From: Jiangella ureilytica
Lineage (GTDB): Bacteria > Actinomycetota > Actinomycetes > Jiangellales > Jiangellaceae
DNA length: 64,000 bases
Direction of reading: 5' to 3'
Assembly (NCBI RefSeq): GCF_004348545.1
Contig: NZ_SMKL01000010.1
Location: 1 to 64,000, forward strand
Below, one piece after another: positions 43,783 to 52,517 of the stretch. Under the pieces are notes generated by a model. The model saw only the letters and a list, made by a program, of their open reading frames with translations, made no database searches and was not told where the DNA came from. Every line of letters begins with the position of its first letter. Position 1 is the first letter of the stretch. Both the position numbers and the translations under genes were made by a program.

Positions 43783-45486
43783 ATGGCCGCCCTGGACGAC
43801 CCGCTGACCGCGCTCGCCGACGAGTACTTCGACCTGCAGATGCGGGCCGACCCGCTCACGGCGACGGCGTTCGGCGTCGCCGGGTACGACGGCGAGGTGC
43901 CCGACCCGAGCCGTGAGGCCGACCAGCGGCGGATGGACCAGCTGGCCGCGCTGGCCGAGCGGCTGGCCGGCATCGACCCGGCGGGCCTGGACGAGCAGGA
44001 ACGGGTCACGCACGCGATGCTCGGCCGCCTGCTCCGCGACGGTCGCGCCGTCCTGGCCGCCGGCCTCGGCGCCGACGCGTTCGAGGTGGCGGTGACCGGC
44101 AGCATCGCGGGGGCGCAGTCGCTCGTGCTCTCGACGGTGCCGGCCGTCCGGCTCGCCGACGGCGTGGCCGTCGATGCCTACCTGCACCGTCTCGGCGGCC
44201 TGGCCGGCTACTTCGACACGCTGGTCGAGCGGTACCTGGAGGCGGCGGCGTCCGGCCGGGTCCCGACGGCCCTCGGAGTGCGGCAGGCCGTCGGGCAGGT
44301 CGACGCCTATCTCGAGCTGAGCCTGGACGACGACCCGCTGGCGCGCCCGGCCGGCGTGGCCGGCGGCGAGGTCGCCGACCGGGCGCGGGAGATGGTGGCG
44401 CGCATGGTGCGCCCGGCGCTGGTGCGCTTCCGCGACGCCCTCGCCGACGAGCTGCTGGCGGTGGGCCGCGGCGACGCCAGGGTCGGGCTGCGGCACGTCC
44501 CCGGCGGTGAGGACGCCTACCTGGCGCTCGTCCGCGCGCACACGACGACGGACCTGACGCCGGCAGTGATCCACGAGATCGGCATGGAGCGGCTGGCGGC
44601 GGTCCATACGGAGCTGGCCGAGCTGGGCGCTCGCGCGTTCGGGAGCGCCGACGTCGCCGCCGTGCTGGGCCGCCTGCGCGACGACCCGTCGCTGCGGTTC
44701 CGCGCGGCGGAGGAGATCCTGAGCTGCGTCCGGTCGGCGCTGGACCGGGCGATGGCGGAGGCGCCGCGCTGGTTCCGTCCGTACGACCTCGCGCCGTGCG
44801 ACGTCGAGGAGATGCACCCGGTCGAGGCCGAGGGCGCGACGCTCGCGTACTACCGGCCGCCCGCGGCCGACGGCTCCCGCCCGGGCGCGCACGTGGTCAA
44901 CACGCTGCTGCCCGGCACCCGCCCCCGGCACGAGTATGAGGCGCTGGCCTTCCACGAGAGCGTCCCCGGGCACCACCTGCAGCTCGCGCTCGGCCAGACA
45001 CTGACGGGCATCCCGGACTTCCGCCGGTTCGGCTACGTGGCGGCGCACTCCGAGGGGTGGGGCCTCTACACCGAGCGGCTCGCCGACGAGATGGGCCTCT
45101 ACACCAGCGACCTCATGCGCATGGGGATGCTGTCGTTCGAGGCCTGGCGGGCCTGCCGGCTGGTGGTCGACACCGGCATGCACCACCTGGGCTGGTCCCG
45201 GTCGCGGGCGGTCGCGTTCCTGCGCGACAACTCCGCGACCTCGCCGAGCAACGTCGTCAACGAGATCGACCGGTACATCGCCTGGCCCGGCCAGGCCCTG
45301 GCCTACCTGATCGGCCGGTTGCGCATCGGCGAGCTGCGCGCCGAGTCCGAGCGCAGGCTGGGCGAGCGGTTCGACGTCCGCGACTTCCACCACGAGGTGC
45401 TGGCCAGCGGCTCCGTCCCCCTCGACGTCCTCGACGGCATCATCGACCGCTGGATCGCATCGGTCGCCGAGACCAGCGCCGTGTGA
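43783..45486 (+). CDS. DUF885 family metallopeptidase-like protein
   Basis: 567 residues, all-helical by composition. DUF885 proteins resemble M32/M3-like zinc carboxypeptidases or oligopeptidases. The likely zinc motif is FHESVPGHHLQ (an HExxxGHH variant), followed by EGWGLYTERLADEMG with the third ligand Glu; both are the family's hallmarks. No signal peptide. The gene starts one base after the lipoprotein stop and ends three bases from the convergent S12 hydrolase stop. Substrate unknown, presumably peptides delivered by the partner lipoprotein. Confidence 0.88.
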   Translation: MAALDDPLTALADEYFDLQMRADPLTATAFGVAGYDGEVPDPSREADQRRMDQLAALAERLAGIDPAGLDEQERVTHAMLGRLLRDGRAVLAAGLGADAFEVAVTGSIAGAQSLVLSTVPAVRLADGVAVDAYLHRLGGLAGYFDTLVERYLEAAASGRVPTALGVRQAVGQVDAYLELSLDDDPLARPAGVAGGEVADRAREMVARMVRPALVRFRDALADELLAVGRGDARVGLRHVPGGEDAYLALVRAHTTTDLTPAVIHEIGMERLAAVHTELAELGARAFGSADVAAVLGRLRDDPSLRFRAAEEILSCVRSALDRAMAEAPRWFRPYDLAPCDVEEMHPVEAEGATLAYYRPPAADGSRPGAHVVNTLLPGTRPRHEYEALAFHESVPGHHLQLALGQTLTGIPDFRRFGYVAAHSEGWGLYTERLADEMGLYTSDLMRMGMLSFEAWRACRLVVDTGMHHLGWSRSRAVAFLRDNSATSPSNVVNEIDRYIAWPGQALAYLIGRLRIGELRAESERRLGERFDVRDFHHEVLASGSVPLDVLDGIIDRWIASVAETSAV

Positions 45487-45489
45487 GGC

Positions 45490-46863
45490 TCAGCGGGGCT
45501 CGGCGCCTGCCTCCACGCGGGGGTTCGCGCGGACGCCGTGGTGGAGGTACCGGGAGCCGTCGGCGAGGGTGTAGAAGAACACCGGCTCCCACTGCGTGGC
45601 CCCCTCCGGCCGGGTGGCGAAATGGCCCTCGGCCACCGGCACCAGCAGGTGCTCGCGGCTCAGCTCGGGGAGCAGGTCGCCGAGCAGGCCGTTGACCGTC
45701 ACCCGCATCGCCAGGGATCCGTCGCGCGCGAAGACGTCGGTGTCGAAGCCGGCACGGGAGTACCGGCCGACGTACGGCCGCAGGTCGACCGCAGGCGGGT
45801 CGGCGGGCGGGGCGAACGGCGCCGGCATGGTGACGTCCGCCAGTTCGGCGAACAGCTCGCGGTACATGCCTGCGGTGTCGCCGCCGTTGGTGAGCAGGCA
45901 CACGGCGACGTCCCGCTCCGGCAGCACCCGCAGGTAGGCGCGCTGGCCGACGGTGCCGCCGTCGTGGCCGACGAGGCGGTGGCCGTCCCAGTCGAAGCGG
46001 ATCCAGCCCAGCCCCCACGAGTCGCCGATGGCGGCCGGGTCGGGGACGTCGACCTGGTGCTCGGTCATCGCCGCCGCGGACGCCGTCGAGAGCAGCCGGG
46101 TGCCGTCCGGGGCGGCTCCGCCGGCCAGGTGCATCCGGGCGAAGGCCAGCACGTCGTGCACGCGCGCCGTGATCCGTCCGGCCGGACCCCCGCTGCGGGG
46201 CAGCGCCCACACTGTGGTCGGCGCCAGGGAACGGCCCGGCTCCCCGAGGTGGCCGACGGCGGCACGGTGCAGGATGGCGTCCTCGGGCAGCGTGACGGTG
46301 GCCATCAGCCCCAGCGGTGCCGCGATGCGCTCACGGATCGCGGCGTCCCACGTCAGCCCGGTGAGCACCTCGACGATCCGTCCGGCGACGGAGAAGCCGG
46401 AGTTGCAGTAGGAGAACGTGGCGTCCAGAGGGTGCGTCTGCGCAACGTCGGCCAGCCGCTCGACGTAGCGCTCGACGGCGTCGTCGCCGCGGCCGGTGTC
46501 GACGAACACGTCGCCGTCGATGCCGCTGGTGTGGGTGAGCAGGTGCCGGACGGTGACCGTGCGGGTGACTCCAGGGTCGGCGACGGCGAAGCCGGGCAGG
46601 ACGTCGACCACCGGGGTGTCGAGCGCGAGCCGCCCCTCGTCGACCAGCTGCATGATCAGTGTGGCGGTCCAGACCTTGGTGATGGAGCCTATCTGGAACA
46701 CCGAGTCCGGGGTGGCCGGGACCAGGGTGGCCCGGCTGAGCACACCGGCGGCGACGTCGACGATCTGCCCGTCCCGCAGCACGCCCAGCGTGGCGCCCGG
46801 CACGTCGAAGCGTCCGATCAGCTCGGTCAGCCAGGCCCGCAGCCGGGCGGCGTCCATGGTCAT
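45490..46863 (-). CDS. S12 serine hydrolase (beta-lactamase/D-aminopeptidase fold), copy 1
   Basis: 457 residues. The penicillin-binding fold shows Ser60-x-x-Lys63 in GSITK, the YCN motif (Tyr-x-Asn) in DATFSYCNSG, and HDGG as the third motif. Family S12 includes D-stereospecific aminopeptidases, D-Ala-D-Ala carboxypeptidases and class C beta-lactamases. There is no signal peptide, which argues against a defensive beta-lactamase. A C-terminal lipocalin-like domain (DLRPYVGRYSR onward) is present, as in D-aminopeptidases. Last gene of the seven-gene operon starting at 55027; ATGA overlap with copy 2. Confidence 0.9.
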   Translation of the reverse strand: MTMDAARLRAWLTELIGRFDVPGATLGVLRDGQIVDVAAGVLSRATLVPATPDSVFQIGSITKVWTATLIMQLVDEGRLALDTPVVDVLPGFAVADPGVTRTVTVRHLLTHTSGIDGDVFVDTGRGDDAVERYVERLADVAQTHPLDATFSYCNSGFSVAGRIVEVLTGLTWDAAIRERIAAPLGLMATVTLPEDAILHRAAVGHLGEPGRSLAPTTVWALPRSGGPAGRITARVHDVLAFARMHLAGGAAPDGTRLLSTASAAAMTEHQVDVPDPAAIGDSWGLGWIRFDWDGHRLVGHDGGTVGQRAYLRVLPERDVAVCLLTNGGDTAGMYRELFAELADVTMPAPFAPPADPPAVDLRPYVGRYSRAGFDTDVFARDGSLAMRVTVNGLLGDLLPELSREHLLVPVAEGHFATRPEGATQWEPVFFYTLADGSRYLHHGVRANPRVEAGAEPR

Positions 46864-48272
46864 CGTGCGGCCGCCTCGCCGGTGCGGCGGGCCAGGCGCT
46901 TGCCCAGGTAGACCAGCTCGTAGCCGTCCGGGCCGGGCTCGGAGAAGTGCAGGGCGGTGGCGCTGCCGGCGAACGCCGGGCCGTGTGACACCAGCGTGTC
47001 CTCCGCCGTGGGTACGGCACGGAACTCCTTGACGTCGGTCATGGTGGGGAAGGTCGCCCCGACGAGGTCGTCGGGCAGCGGGACGAGGCGCACGAGGACG
47101 CCGTCGCCGTCGGGTGAGGGGACGATCTCGACCCGCTGTGTCACCCGCTGGTACCTGCCGAGGAACGGGGCGAGGTCGACGTCCGTGCGCACGGCGCCGA
47201 TGACCGGCGGGGCCAGCGGCGACGGACCGGCCGGCAGGACGGCGTCGACCAGGTCGGCGAGCGGCGGCATGCCGGCGATGCTGTTCACGAACGCGGCCAG
47301 CGCGAGGTCGTCGTCGGGGGAGACGAGGGCGTAGGCGCAGCCGCCGGGGGAGCCGCCGCCGTGGGAGAAGACGCGCCGGCCGTCCTGCTCGTTGTACATC
47401 CAGCCCAGGCCGAACCCGCTGGCCGGCCCGGTCGGGTCGGCGCTGGTGGGCGTCCGCATCGCCTGCGCCGACGCCGCGCTCAGCACCCGCGCGTCGCCGC
47501 CACCGTCCGGCACCAGCCCGTCGGCCAGGTGCATGCGCAGGAACGTCAGCGTGTCATCCACGGTGGTGACGATGGTGGTGCCCGGCGCGGCCCACGCGCT
47601 CGGGTACATGAACTGCGGCGTCGGCTCGTGCCGGCCCGCCGCCGCCGGGAAGCTGCCGATCGCGGTCCGGTGCAGGATCGCCTCGCGCGGCGAGAACACC
47701 GTGCGGCGCAGACCGAGCGGCTCGATCACCCGCTCCTGGAGCAGCTCGTGGAACGTGCGGCCGCTCAGCCGGCGCAGCACGATCTCGGCGACGATCCAGC
47801 CGATGTTGTTGTACGACGACACCACGCCGGGCTCGGTGAGCTTCGGCGCCGCCGCGATCCGCGGCAGGTAGTCCTCGACGCCGTCCGGGTACTCGCGGGA
47901 GTCGACGAACAGGTCGCTGGTGTCGACGCCGTTGGAGTGGTTCATCAGGTGGCGCACCGTCAGCGTCTTGGCCACCTCGACGTCGGCGCCGAACTGGACC
48001 TCCGGGGCGTACGCGACCAGTGGCAGGTCGAGGTCCAGCGTGCCCTCCTCGACGAACGTCATGAGCAAGGTGGACAGCCAGACCTTGGTGATCGACCCGG
48101 TGAGGTAGCCGGTGTCCGCGGCGAACGGCTGGCCGGTGTTGAGGTTGGCCACGCCGGCGGCCGCGGTCGCCCGTACGCCGCCCTGCCAGGTGGCCACCAC
48201 CATGCCGGGCACGCCGTGCTTCTCGACGATCCGGTCGACTTCCTTCTGCAGCTCGCTCGGGCTCAGCGACAT
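46860..48272 (-). CDS. S12 serine hydrolase, copy 2
   Basis: 470 residues; GAGAGGACGAGAACG precedes the ATG. Ser60-x-x-Lys63 (GSITK), YNN in SSYNNIGW and HGGGSPGG are in place. It shares an N-terminal GVANLNTGQPF-like stretch with copy 3, so those two are probably a tandem duplication. The C-terminal beta domain begins near DLAPFLGRYQR. Cytoplasmic by lack of a signal peptide. Role as for copy 1; peptides ending or starting with D-residues are the best guess. Confidence 0.9.
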   Translation of the reverse strand: MSLSPSELQKEVDRIVEKHGVPGMVVATWQGGVRATAAAGVANLNTGQPFAADTGYLTGSITKVWLSTLLMTFVEEGTLDLDLPLVAYAPEVQFGADVEVAKTLTVRHLMNHSNGVDTSDLFVDSREYPDGVEDYLPRIAAAPKLTEPGVVSSYNNIGWIVAEIVLRRLSGRTFHELLQERVIEPLGLRRTVFSPREAILHRTAIGSFPAAAGRHEPTPQFMYPSAWAAPGTTIVTTVDDTLTFLRMHLADGLVPDGGGDARVLSAASAQAMRTPTSADPTGPASGFGLGWMYNEQDGRRVFSHGGGSPGGCAYALVSPDDDLALAAFVNSIAGMPPLADLVDAVLPAGPSPLAPPVIGAVRTDVDLAPFLGRYQRVTQRVEIVPSPDGDGVLVRLVPLPDDLVGATFPTMTDVKEFRAVPTAEDTLVSHGPAFAGSATALHFSEPGPDGYELVYLGKRLARRTGEAAAR

Positions 48273-48287
48273 CGTTCTCGTCCTCTC

Positions 48288-49709
48288 TCAGGCGGTCTTC
48301 GGGTAGTAGCGGAATCCGGTGTGCAGGCCGGCCCGGCGGGCGCCGTCGGCGGGCACGGCGGCGACCAGGCCCATGCGCCCGTAGAAGCCGCCCAGGGCCG
48401 ACTCGTCGGCGTCGGCGGGCGCGTACTGCCCGGGCGCGACGCCGCGGTAGGGCAGCGGCACCGGATCGGTCATACCGGTCGCGTAGGCGAGGCTCTGCGC
48501 CGCGTGGTCCTCGTCGTAGGGCTCGCTGTGGCGGGTGAGGACCAGCGCGTCGCCGTCCTTCTCGGCCACGATGCGGGTCTGGAACGCCCGGTACTCGCCG
48601 GCGACGGCGTCGTGGGCCGGCGTGGGCGTGACGTCGATCGGCGCGGTGACGGAGCGGCCGGTGAGCTCCTCGACCGCCGCGACGTGCAGCAGGTCGTTCA
48701 TCACCGCGCGGCCGCCACCGGTGGCGAAGCTGGCGATGACGGCGTCGTGCTCGGGCAGGATGCCGAAGCTGGAGACGCCGTTGGGCGAGCCGCCACCGTG
48801 CCACGGTGCCGTCGTGCCGGCGACGGGGAACAGCCACCAGCCCAGCCCCATCGGCGGGCCCTGCGGCAGGCCGAGGTCGAACGTCGGGGTCCGCATCGCG
48901 TCGACCCACTCCGTCGACAGCACTCGGGCGCCGTTCGGAGCGATCCCGCCGGAGAGGTGCATGCGGCCGAACGCCATGAGGTCGTCGACGGTGACGATCA
49001 GCGTGGAGCCGCCGCCGGCCAGCGACTCGCCGAGGGTGAAGCGCGGGGTGGCGCGCAGCGCGCCGGTCTCCGGGTCGGTGTACGCGCCGATGGCGGTGCG
49101 GCGCAGGAACGCCTGGGTCTGCACGCCCGTCGCGTCGGCCATGCCGCACGGCTCGAACAGCTCACGCTCGATGGCCAGCTCGAACGGCAGCCCGGTCTGC
49201 TCCTCGAGGATCCGCCCGGCCAGCACGAAGCCGGGGTTGGTGTAGTGGAGGTACGTGCCCGGCTCGAACAGGACGCCCATGCGCGGCAGGTGCTCGGTGT
49301 AGGAGCGGCTGGCGTCGCGGCCGCGGACCGGGGTCGGGCACAGGCCGTCGCTGTCGATGCCGTTGGTGTGGTTGACCAGCATGCGCACGGTGACCGCGGC
49401 GGCCGCGTCCGGGTCGGCCAGCGTGAACTCGGGGACGTATCGCCGCGCCGGAGCGTCGAGGTCGACCGCGCCCCGCTCCACGAGCCGCAGCAGGGCGGTC
49501 GTCACCAGGACCTTCGTCACCGAGCCCAGCAGGAAGCCGGTGTCGGTGGTGAACGGCTGGCCGGTGTTGAGATTGGCGCTGCCGTGGGCGACGGCGACCC
49601 GCTCGCCCCCGACGGACACCGCGACGACGGCGCCGGCCACCTTCAGCTCGGCGGAGCGGGTCTCGAGGACGTGGGTGAGTCGGTCGCGCAGGGTGCCGAG
49701 ATCGGACAT
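48288..49709 (-). CDS. S12 serine hydrolase, copy 3
   Basis: 473 residues; GAGAGGAAGG lies before the ATG. Motifs: Ser63-x-x-Lys66 in GSVTK, YTN in LHYTNPGF, HGGGSPN. N-terminal GSANLNTGQPF closely resembles copy 2. The C-terminal part, from about 370, contains HDAVAGEYRAFQ. It lies 22 bases after the second M19 gene and 15 bases before copy 2. Confidence 0.9.
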   Translation of the reverse strand: MSDLGTLRDRLTHVLETRSAELKVAGAVVAVSVGGERVAVAHGSANLNTGQPFTTDTGFLLGSVTKVLVTTALLRLVERGAVDLDAPARRYVPEFTLADPDAAAAVTVRMLVNHTNGIDSDGLCPTPVRGRDASRSYTEHLPRMGVLFEPGTYLHYTNPGFVLAGRILEEQTGLPFELAIERELFEPCGMADATGVQTQAFLRRTAIGAYTDPETGALRATPRFTLGESLAGGGSTLIVTVDDLMAFGRMHLSGGIAPNGARVLSTEWVDAMRTPTFDLGLPQGPPMGLGWWLFPVAGTTAPWHGGGSPNGVSSFGILPEHDAVIASFATGGGRAVMNDLLHVAAVEELTGRSVTAPIDVTPTPAHDAVAGEYRAFQTRIVAEKDGDALVLTRHSEPYDEDHAAQSLAYATGMTDPVPLPYRGVAPGQYAPADADESALGGFYGRMGLVAAVPADGARRAGLHTGFRYYPKTA

Positions 49710-49731
49710 GGGCGTGCCTTCCTCTCTCAGA

Positions 49732-50895
49732 TCAGCCGTTGACGGTCTCGAGGACCCGGAGGAAGTTCTCGCCGAGGATGCCGGCGATCTGCTCGTCGGT
49801 GTAGCCGCGCGCGACCAGGCCGCGGGTGATGTTGACCAGGTCGCGGTAGTCGCGGAACCCCTCCAGGGTGGCGGTGACGTCGATGTGGTGCTCGGGCCGG
49901 AACCCGTTGGCGTTGAGCAGTGGCACGATGAAGCGCTGCTGAAGATCGTGCGAGTAGCCCAGCGGCCAGTCGGTGCCGATGCCGGCGTGCTCCCAGCCGA
50001 CCAGCGCGACGATGTGGTCGATGTGGTCGAGCGTCAGCTCGATGGTCGGCCGCGGGTGGCCGGGCGGGGCGAGGAACGCCGGCACCGTCACGACACCGAT
50101 GACGCCGCCGGTCGCGGCGATGGCCCGGAGCTCGTCGTCGCTCTTCGCGCGGTCGTGCCGGTACAGGGCCTCGGCGCAGGTGTGCGTCGCGAGCACCGGC
50201 TGCTCCGACGCGGCGCAGGCGTCCAGCGTGGTCTGCCGTCCGCTGTGTGCGGTGTCGACGATGACGCCGACCCGGTTGCAGCGCCGGACGAACTCCAGGC
50301 CGAAATGGCTCAGCCCGGCGTCGTACCGCTCGGTGCAGCCGGTGCCGACGAAGGTCATCGTGTTGTAGGCGCAGTCGGCGGTGTGCAGCACGCCGAGCTC
50401 GTGTGCGGCGTCGACGAGGTCCAGGTCGCCGAGGCGTAGGCGGTTGAACTGGCACATGCCCCACAGCGCGTGCTCACCGTCGGCGTGCGCCGCGCGGATG
50501 TCGTCGGCCCGCCGCACCGCCCGCAGCCAGGGCAGCGTGCGCGTCGTCGCCGTCAGCGACGCCGCCGCCTCCAGGATGGCCGCCCGGTCCGAGAGCGTGC
50601 AGCCGGTGAGCCCGGCGGTGGCGCCGGAGGCGTCGAACAACTCGCGGTACTCGGGAAACTCGCCGCGCATCGCCTTGCCGACGAGGAAGTCGAAGGCCAC
50701 ACTCGCCGCCTGCCCGGGCGCGGCGGCCGCGGCCGCCTCGTACTCCTTGACCAGGTCGTCGGTCCAGACGTCGGGCGAGAACGGGCCCTGGTAGGTCATG
50801 TCGACGATGACGCTGTCACGGTGCAGCCGGGCGGCGCGGGCCTCCTGCTCGGCGGTGAGGCCGAAGTCGAACGTGCCGTACGTCTGCTCCGTCAT
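49732..50895 (-). CDS. M19 dipeptidase-like protein with lost zinc ligands (second M19)
   Basis: 387 residues from ATG 50895 (ATGA overlap with the lipoprotein gene). The M19 barrel is recognisable from VIVDTAHSG, LATHTCAEAL, HAGIGTDWPLG and GILGENFLRVL. But where the first copy has DTHND, this has DMTYQ (residues 32-36), so the HxD zinc motif is gone, and the bridging Glu position (ALEG) reads CQFN. The two later His ligands remain. It may bind one metal, use another chemistry or have a non-catalytic role. An insertion of about 45 residues follows the first strand. Confidence 0.85.
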   Translation of the reverse strand: MTEQTYGTFDFGLTAEQEARAARLHRDSVIVDMTYQGPFSPDVWTDDLVKEYEAAAAAAPGQAASVAFDFLVGKAMRGEFPEYRELFDASGATAGLTGCTLSDRAAILEAAASLTATTRTLPWLRAVRRADDIRAAHADGEHALWGMCQFNRLRLGDLDLVDAAHELGVLHTADCAYNTMTFVGTGCTERYDAGLSHFGLEFVRRCNRVGVIVDTAHSGRQTTLDACAASEQPVLATHTCAEALYRHDRAKSDDELRAIAATGGVIGVVTVPAFLAPPGHPRPTIELTLDHIDHIVALVGWEHAGIGTDWPLGYSHDLQQRFIVPLLNANGFRPEHHIDVTATLEGFRDYRDLVNITRGLVARGYTDEQIAGILGENFLRVLETVNG

Positions 50896-52490
50896 GACGT
50901 CTCCTCGAGGACGCGGATGCTGGTCGGGATCGGGAACGAGAACCCGGACACCTCCGCCTCGGCACCGCGCAGGTAGTAGAAGGAGGGCCGGAAGGCGATC
51001 GGCAGCGTGTTGACGTCGCGGAACAGCGCCTGCTCGGCCTGGTTCCAGAAGGTGCACGACTCCGGCGCGGTCAGCGTCTGCGCCTGCGCCACCAGCGACA
51101 GGTAGTCCTCGTTCTGGATACCGGAGACGTTGACGCCGTCGGGCGGGACCGGGCCGGAGGCGTATGGGATCCACTGGCTGGGCAGGTAGAAGCCGTAGCC
51201 GAGCACGAAGACGTCCCAGTTGCCGGCGGCGCCGAGTGCGACCTCGGTGTAGCCGTTGGGCCCGTCCAGGTTGAGGTCCACGGTCACGCCGAGCTGCTCC
51301 CACCGGTCGGCCACCAGCTCGGCCGTCGGCTGGTCGTACCGGTTGGTCGTGGGGATCGCGTGCAGGTCGATCGTGAGCGGCGTGCCGTCCTTCGCCCGCA
51401 TGCCGTCCGGGCCGCGCACCCAGCCGGCCTCGTCGAGCAGCGCCTCCGCGGCGGCGACGTCGAACTCGGGCAGCTGGCCGGACACGGTGTCGCCGTCGCA
51501 CACGTTCGGGTCGAGCGCGACCAGGCCGGTCGCCGCCGTGCCGGTCCCGCCGGTGGCGACGGGGACGAGCTCGTCGAGGTCGAGGGCCTGGGCGAGCGCG
51601 CGCCGGACGTCCTCGTCCTGCGTCACGCGGCCGTCGCGCTGGTTGAACCACAGCGCCACGCCGGAGTGGCCCTGGTCCTTGTCCAGGCCCTCGGCGTCCA
51701 GCCGCCGGTGGTCGTCGCCGGTGATCTGGGCGAAGTTCAGCTCGCCCGACAGCAGCAGGTTGGCTGCCGTCGTCTCGTCGGGGACGACGCGGACGACGAC
51801 GGTCTTCGGGGTGCCCGGCTCGTCGGTGCCGACGCCGTCGGGGCCCCACGCGTAGTCGTCGCGGCGGGTGAAGGTGAAGGTCTGCCCGGCGACCACGTCG
51901 GTGAGGACGAACGGCCCGGTGCCGTCGGAGCCGGCCTGCAGCATGGTCCGGTCCTGCATGCCCTTGGCGCAGACGATCGGCAGCACCCCGACGGTCTCGA
52001 GCAGGAAGCCGAACGGCTGCTCGGCCGTCACGGTCACCATGCGCGCGGCGTCGTCGCCGGTCGCGGTGACCGGGACGGTCGGCGTGTGCAGGCCATAGAG
52101 GACCGCGCCGTTGGCGGGGTCGCTGACGTAGGCGATGTCCGCTGCCACCTGCGACGCCGTGAGCGGCGAGCCGTCGGAGCACGTCACGTCGTCGCGCAGG
52201 GTGAAGGTCGCCGTCGTCGCGTCGACCGTCCACTCCTCGGCCAGACCGGAGACGAACTCGCCGTCCGGGGTCAGGTTGACCAGCGGGTCGTAGAGAAGGT
52301 CGTCGTAGCCGAGCGCGCCGGGGGAGTGGTACGGGTCGAAGGACACCGGGTCGGCGGGCGTCGACCGGGTGAAGGTGCCGTCGACGGCGTAGCGGACCTC
52401 GTCGTCCTGGCTCGCGGGCGAGTCCGACGACGCGCCGCAGCCGGTGACGAGGCAACCGGTGACGACGAGCAGTGCGAACGTTCTACGCAT
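50892..52490 (-). CDS. Orphan peptide-binding lipoprotein (family 5), fifth
   Basis: 532 residues from ATG 52490, with TGAGGAGA eight bases ahead; an in-frame GTG at 52505 is less likely. Lipobox at VTGCGASS. Shares DDVTCSDG, SDPANGA, LPIVCAKGM, DDYAWGPDGVGT, NLLLSGELN and SCTFWNQAE with the other orphans. Within an operon of four S12 and two M19 genes, so it probably brings in their substrate. Confidence 0.93.
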   Translation of the reverse strand: MRRTFALLVVTGCLVTGCGASSDSPASQDDEVRYAVDGTFTRSTPADPVSFDPYHSPGALGYDDLLYDPLVNLTPDGEFVSGLAEEWTVDATTATFTLRDDVTCSDGSPLTASQVAADIAYVSDPANGAVLYGLHTPTVPVTATGDDAARMVTVTAEQPFGFLLETVGVLPIVCAKGMQDRTMLQAGSDGTGPFVLTDVVAGQTFTFTRRDDYAWGPDGVGTDEPGTPKTVVVRVVPDETTAANLLLSGELNFAQITGDDHRRLDAEGLDKDQGHSGVALWFNQRDGRVTQDEDVRRALAQALDLDELVPVATGGTGTAATGLVALDPNVCDGDTVSGQLPEFDVAAAEALLDEAGWVRGPDGMRAKDGTPLTIDLHAIPTTNRYDQPTAELVADRWEQLGVTVDLNLDGPNGYTEVALGAAGNWDVFVLGYGFYLPSQWIPYASGPVPPDGVNVSGIQNEDYLSLVAQAQTLTAPESCTFWNQAEQALFRDVNTLPIAFRPSFYYLRGAEAEVSGFSFPIPTSIRVLEETS

Positions 52491-52517
52491 GAGAGGTCTC
52501 CTCACTCATCGGGGCGC

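Noticed and set aside
40662-44105. Long minus-strand open frame of over 1,100 codons
   Set aside because: It is the complement of the amidohydrolase and lipoprotein genes, which have clear domains, motifs and starts; the antisense product has none.
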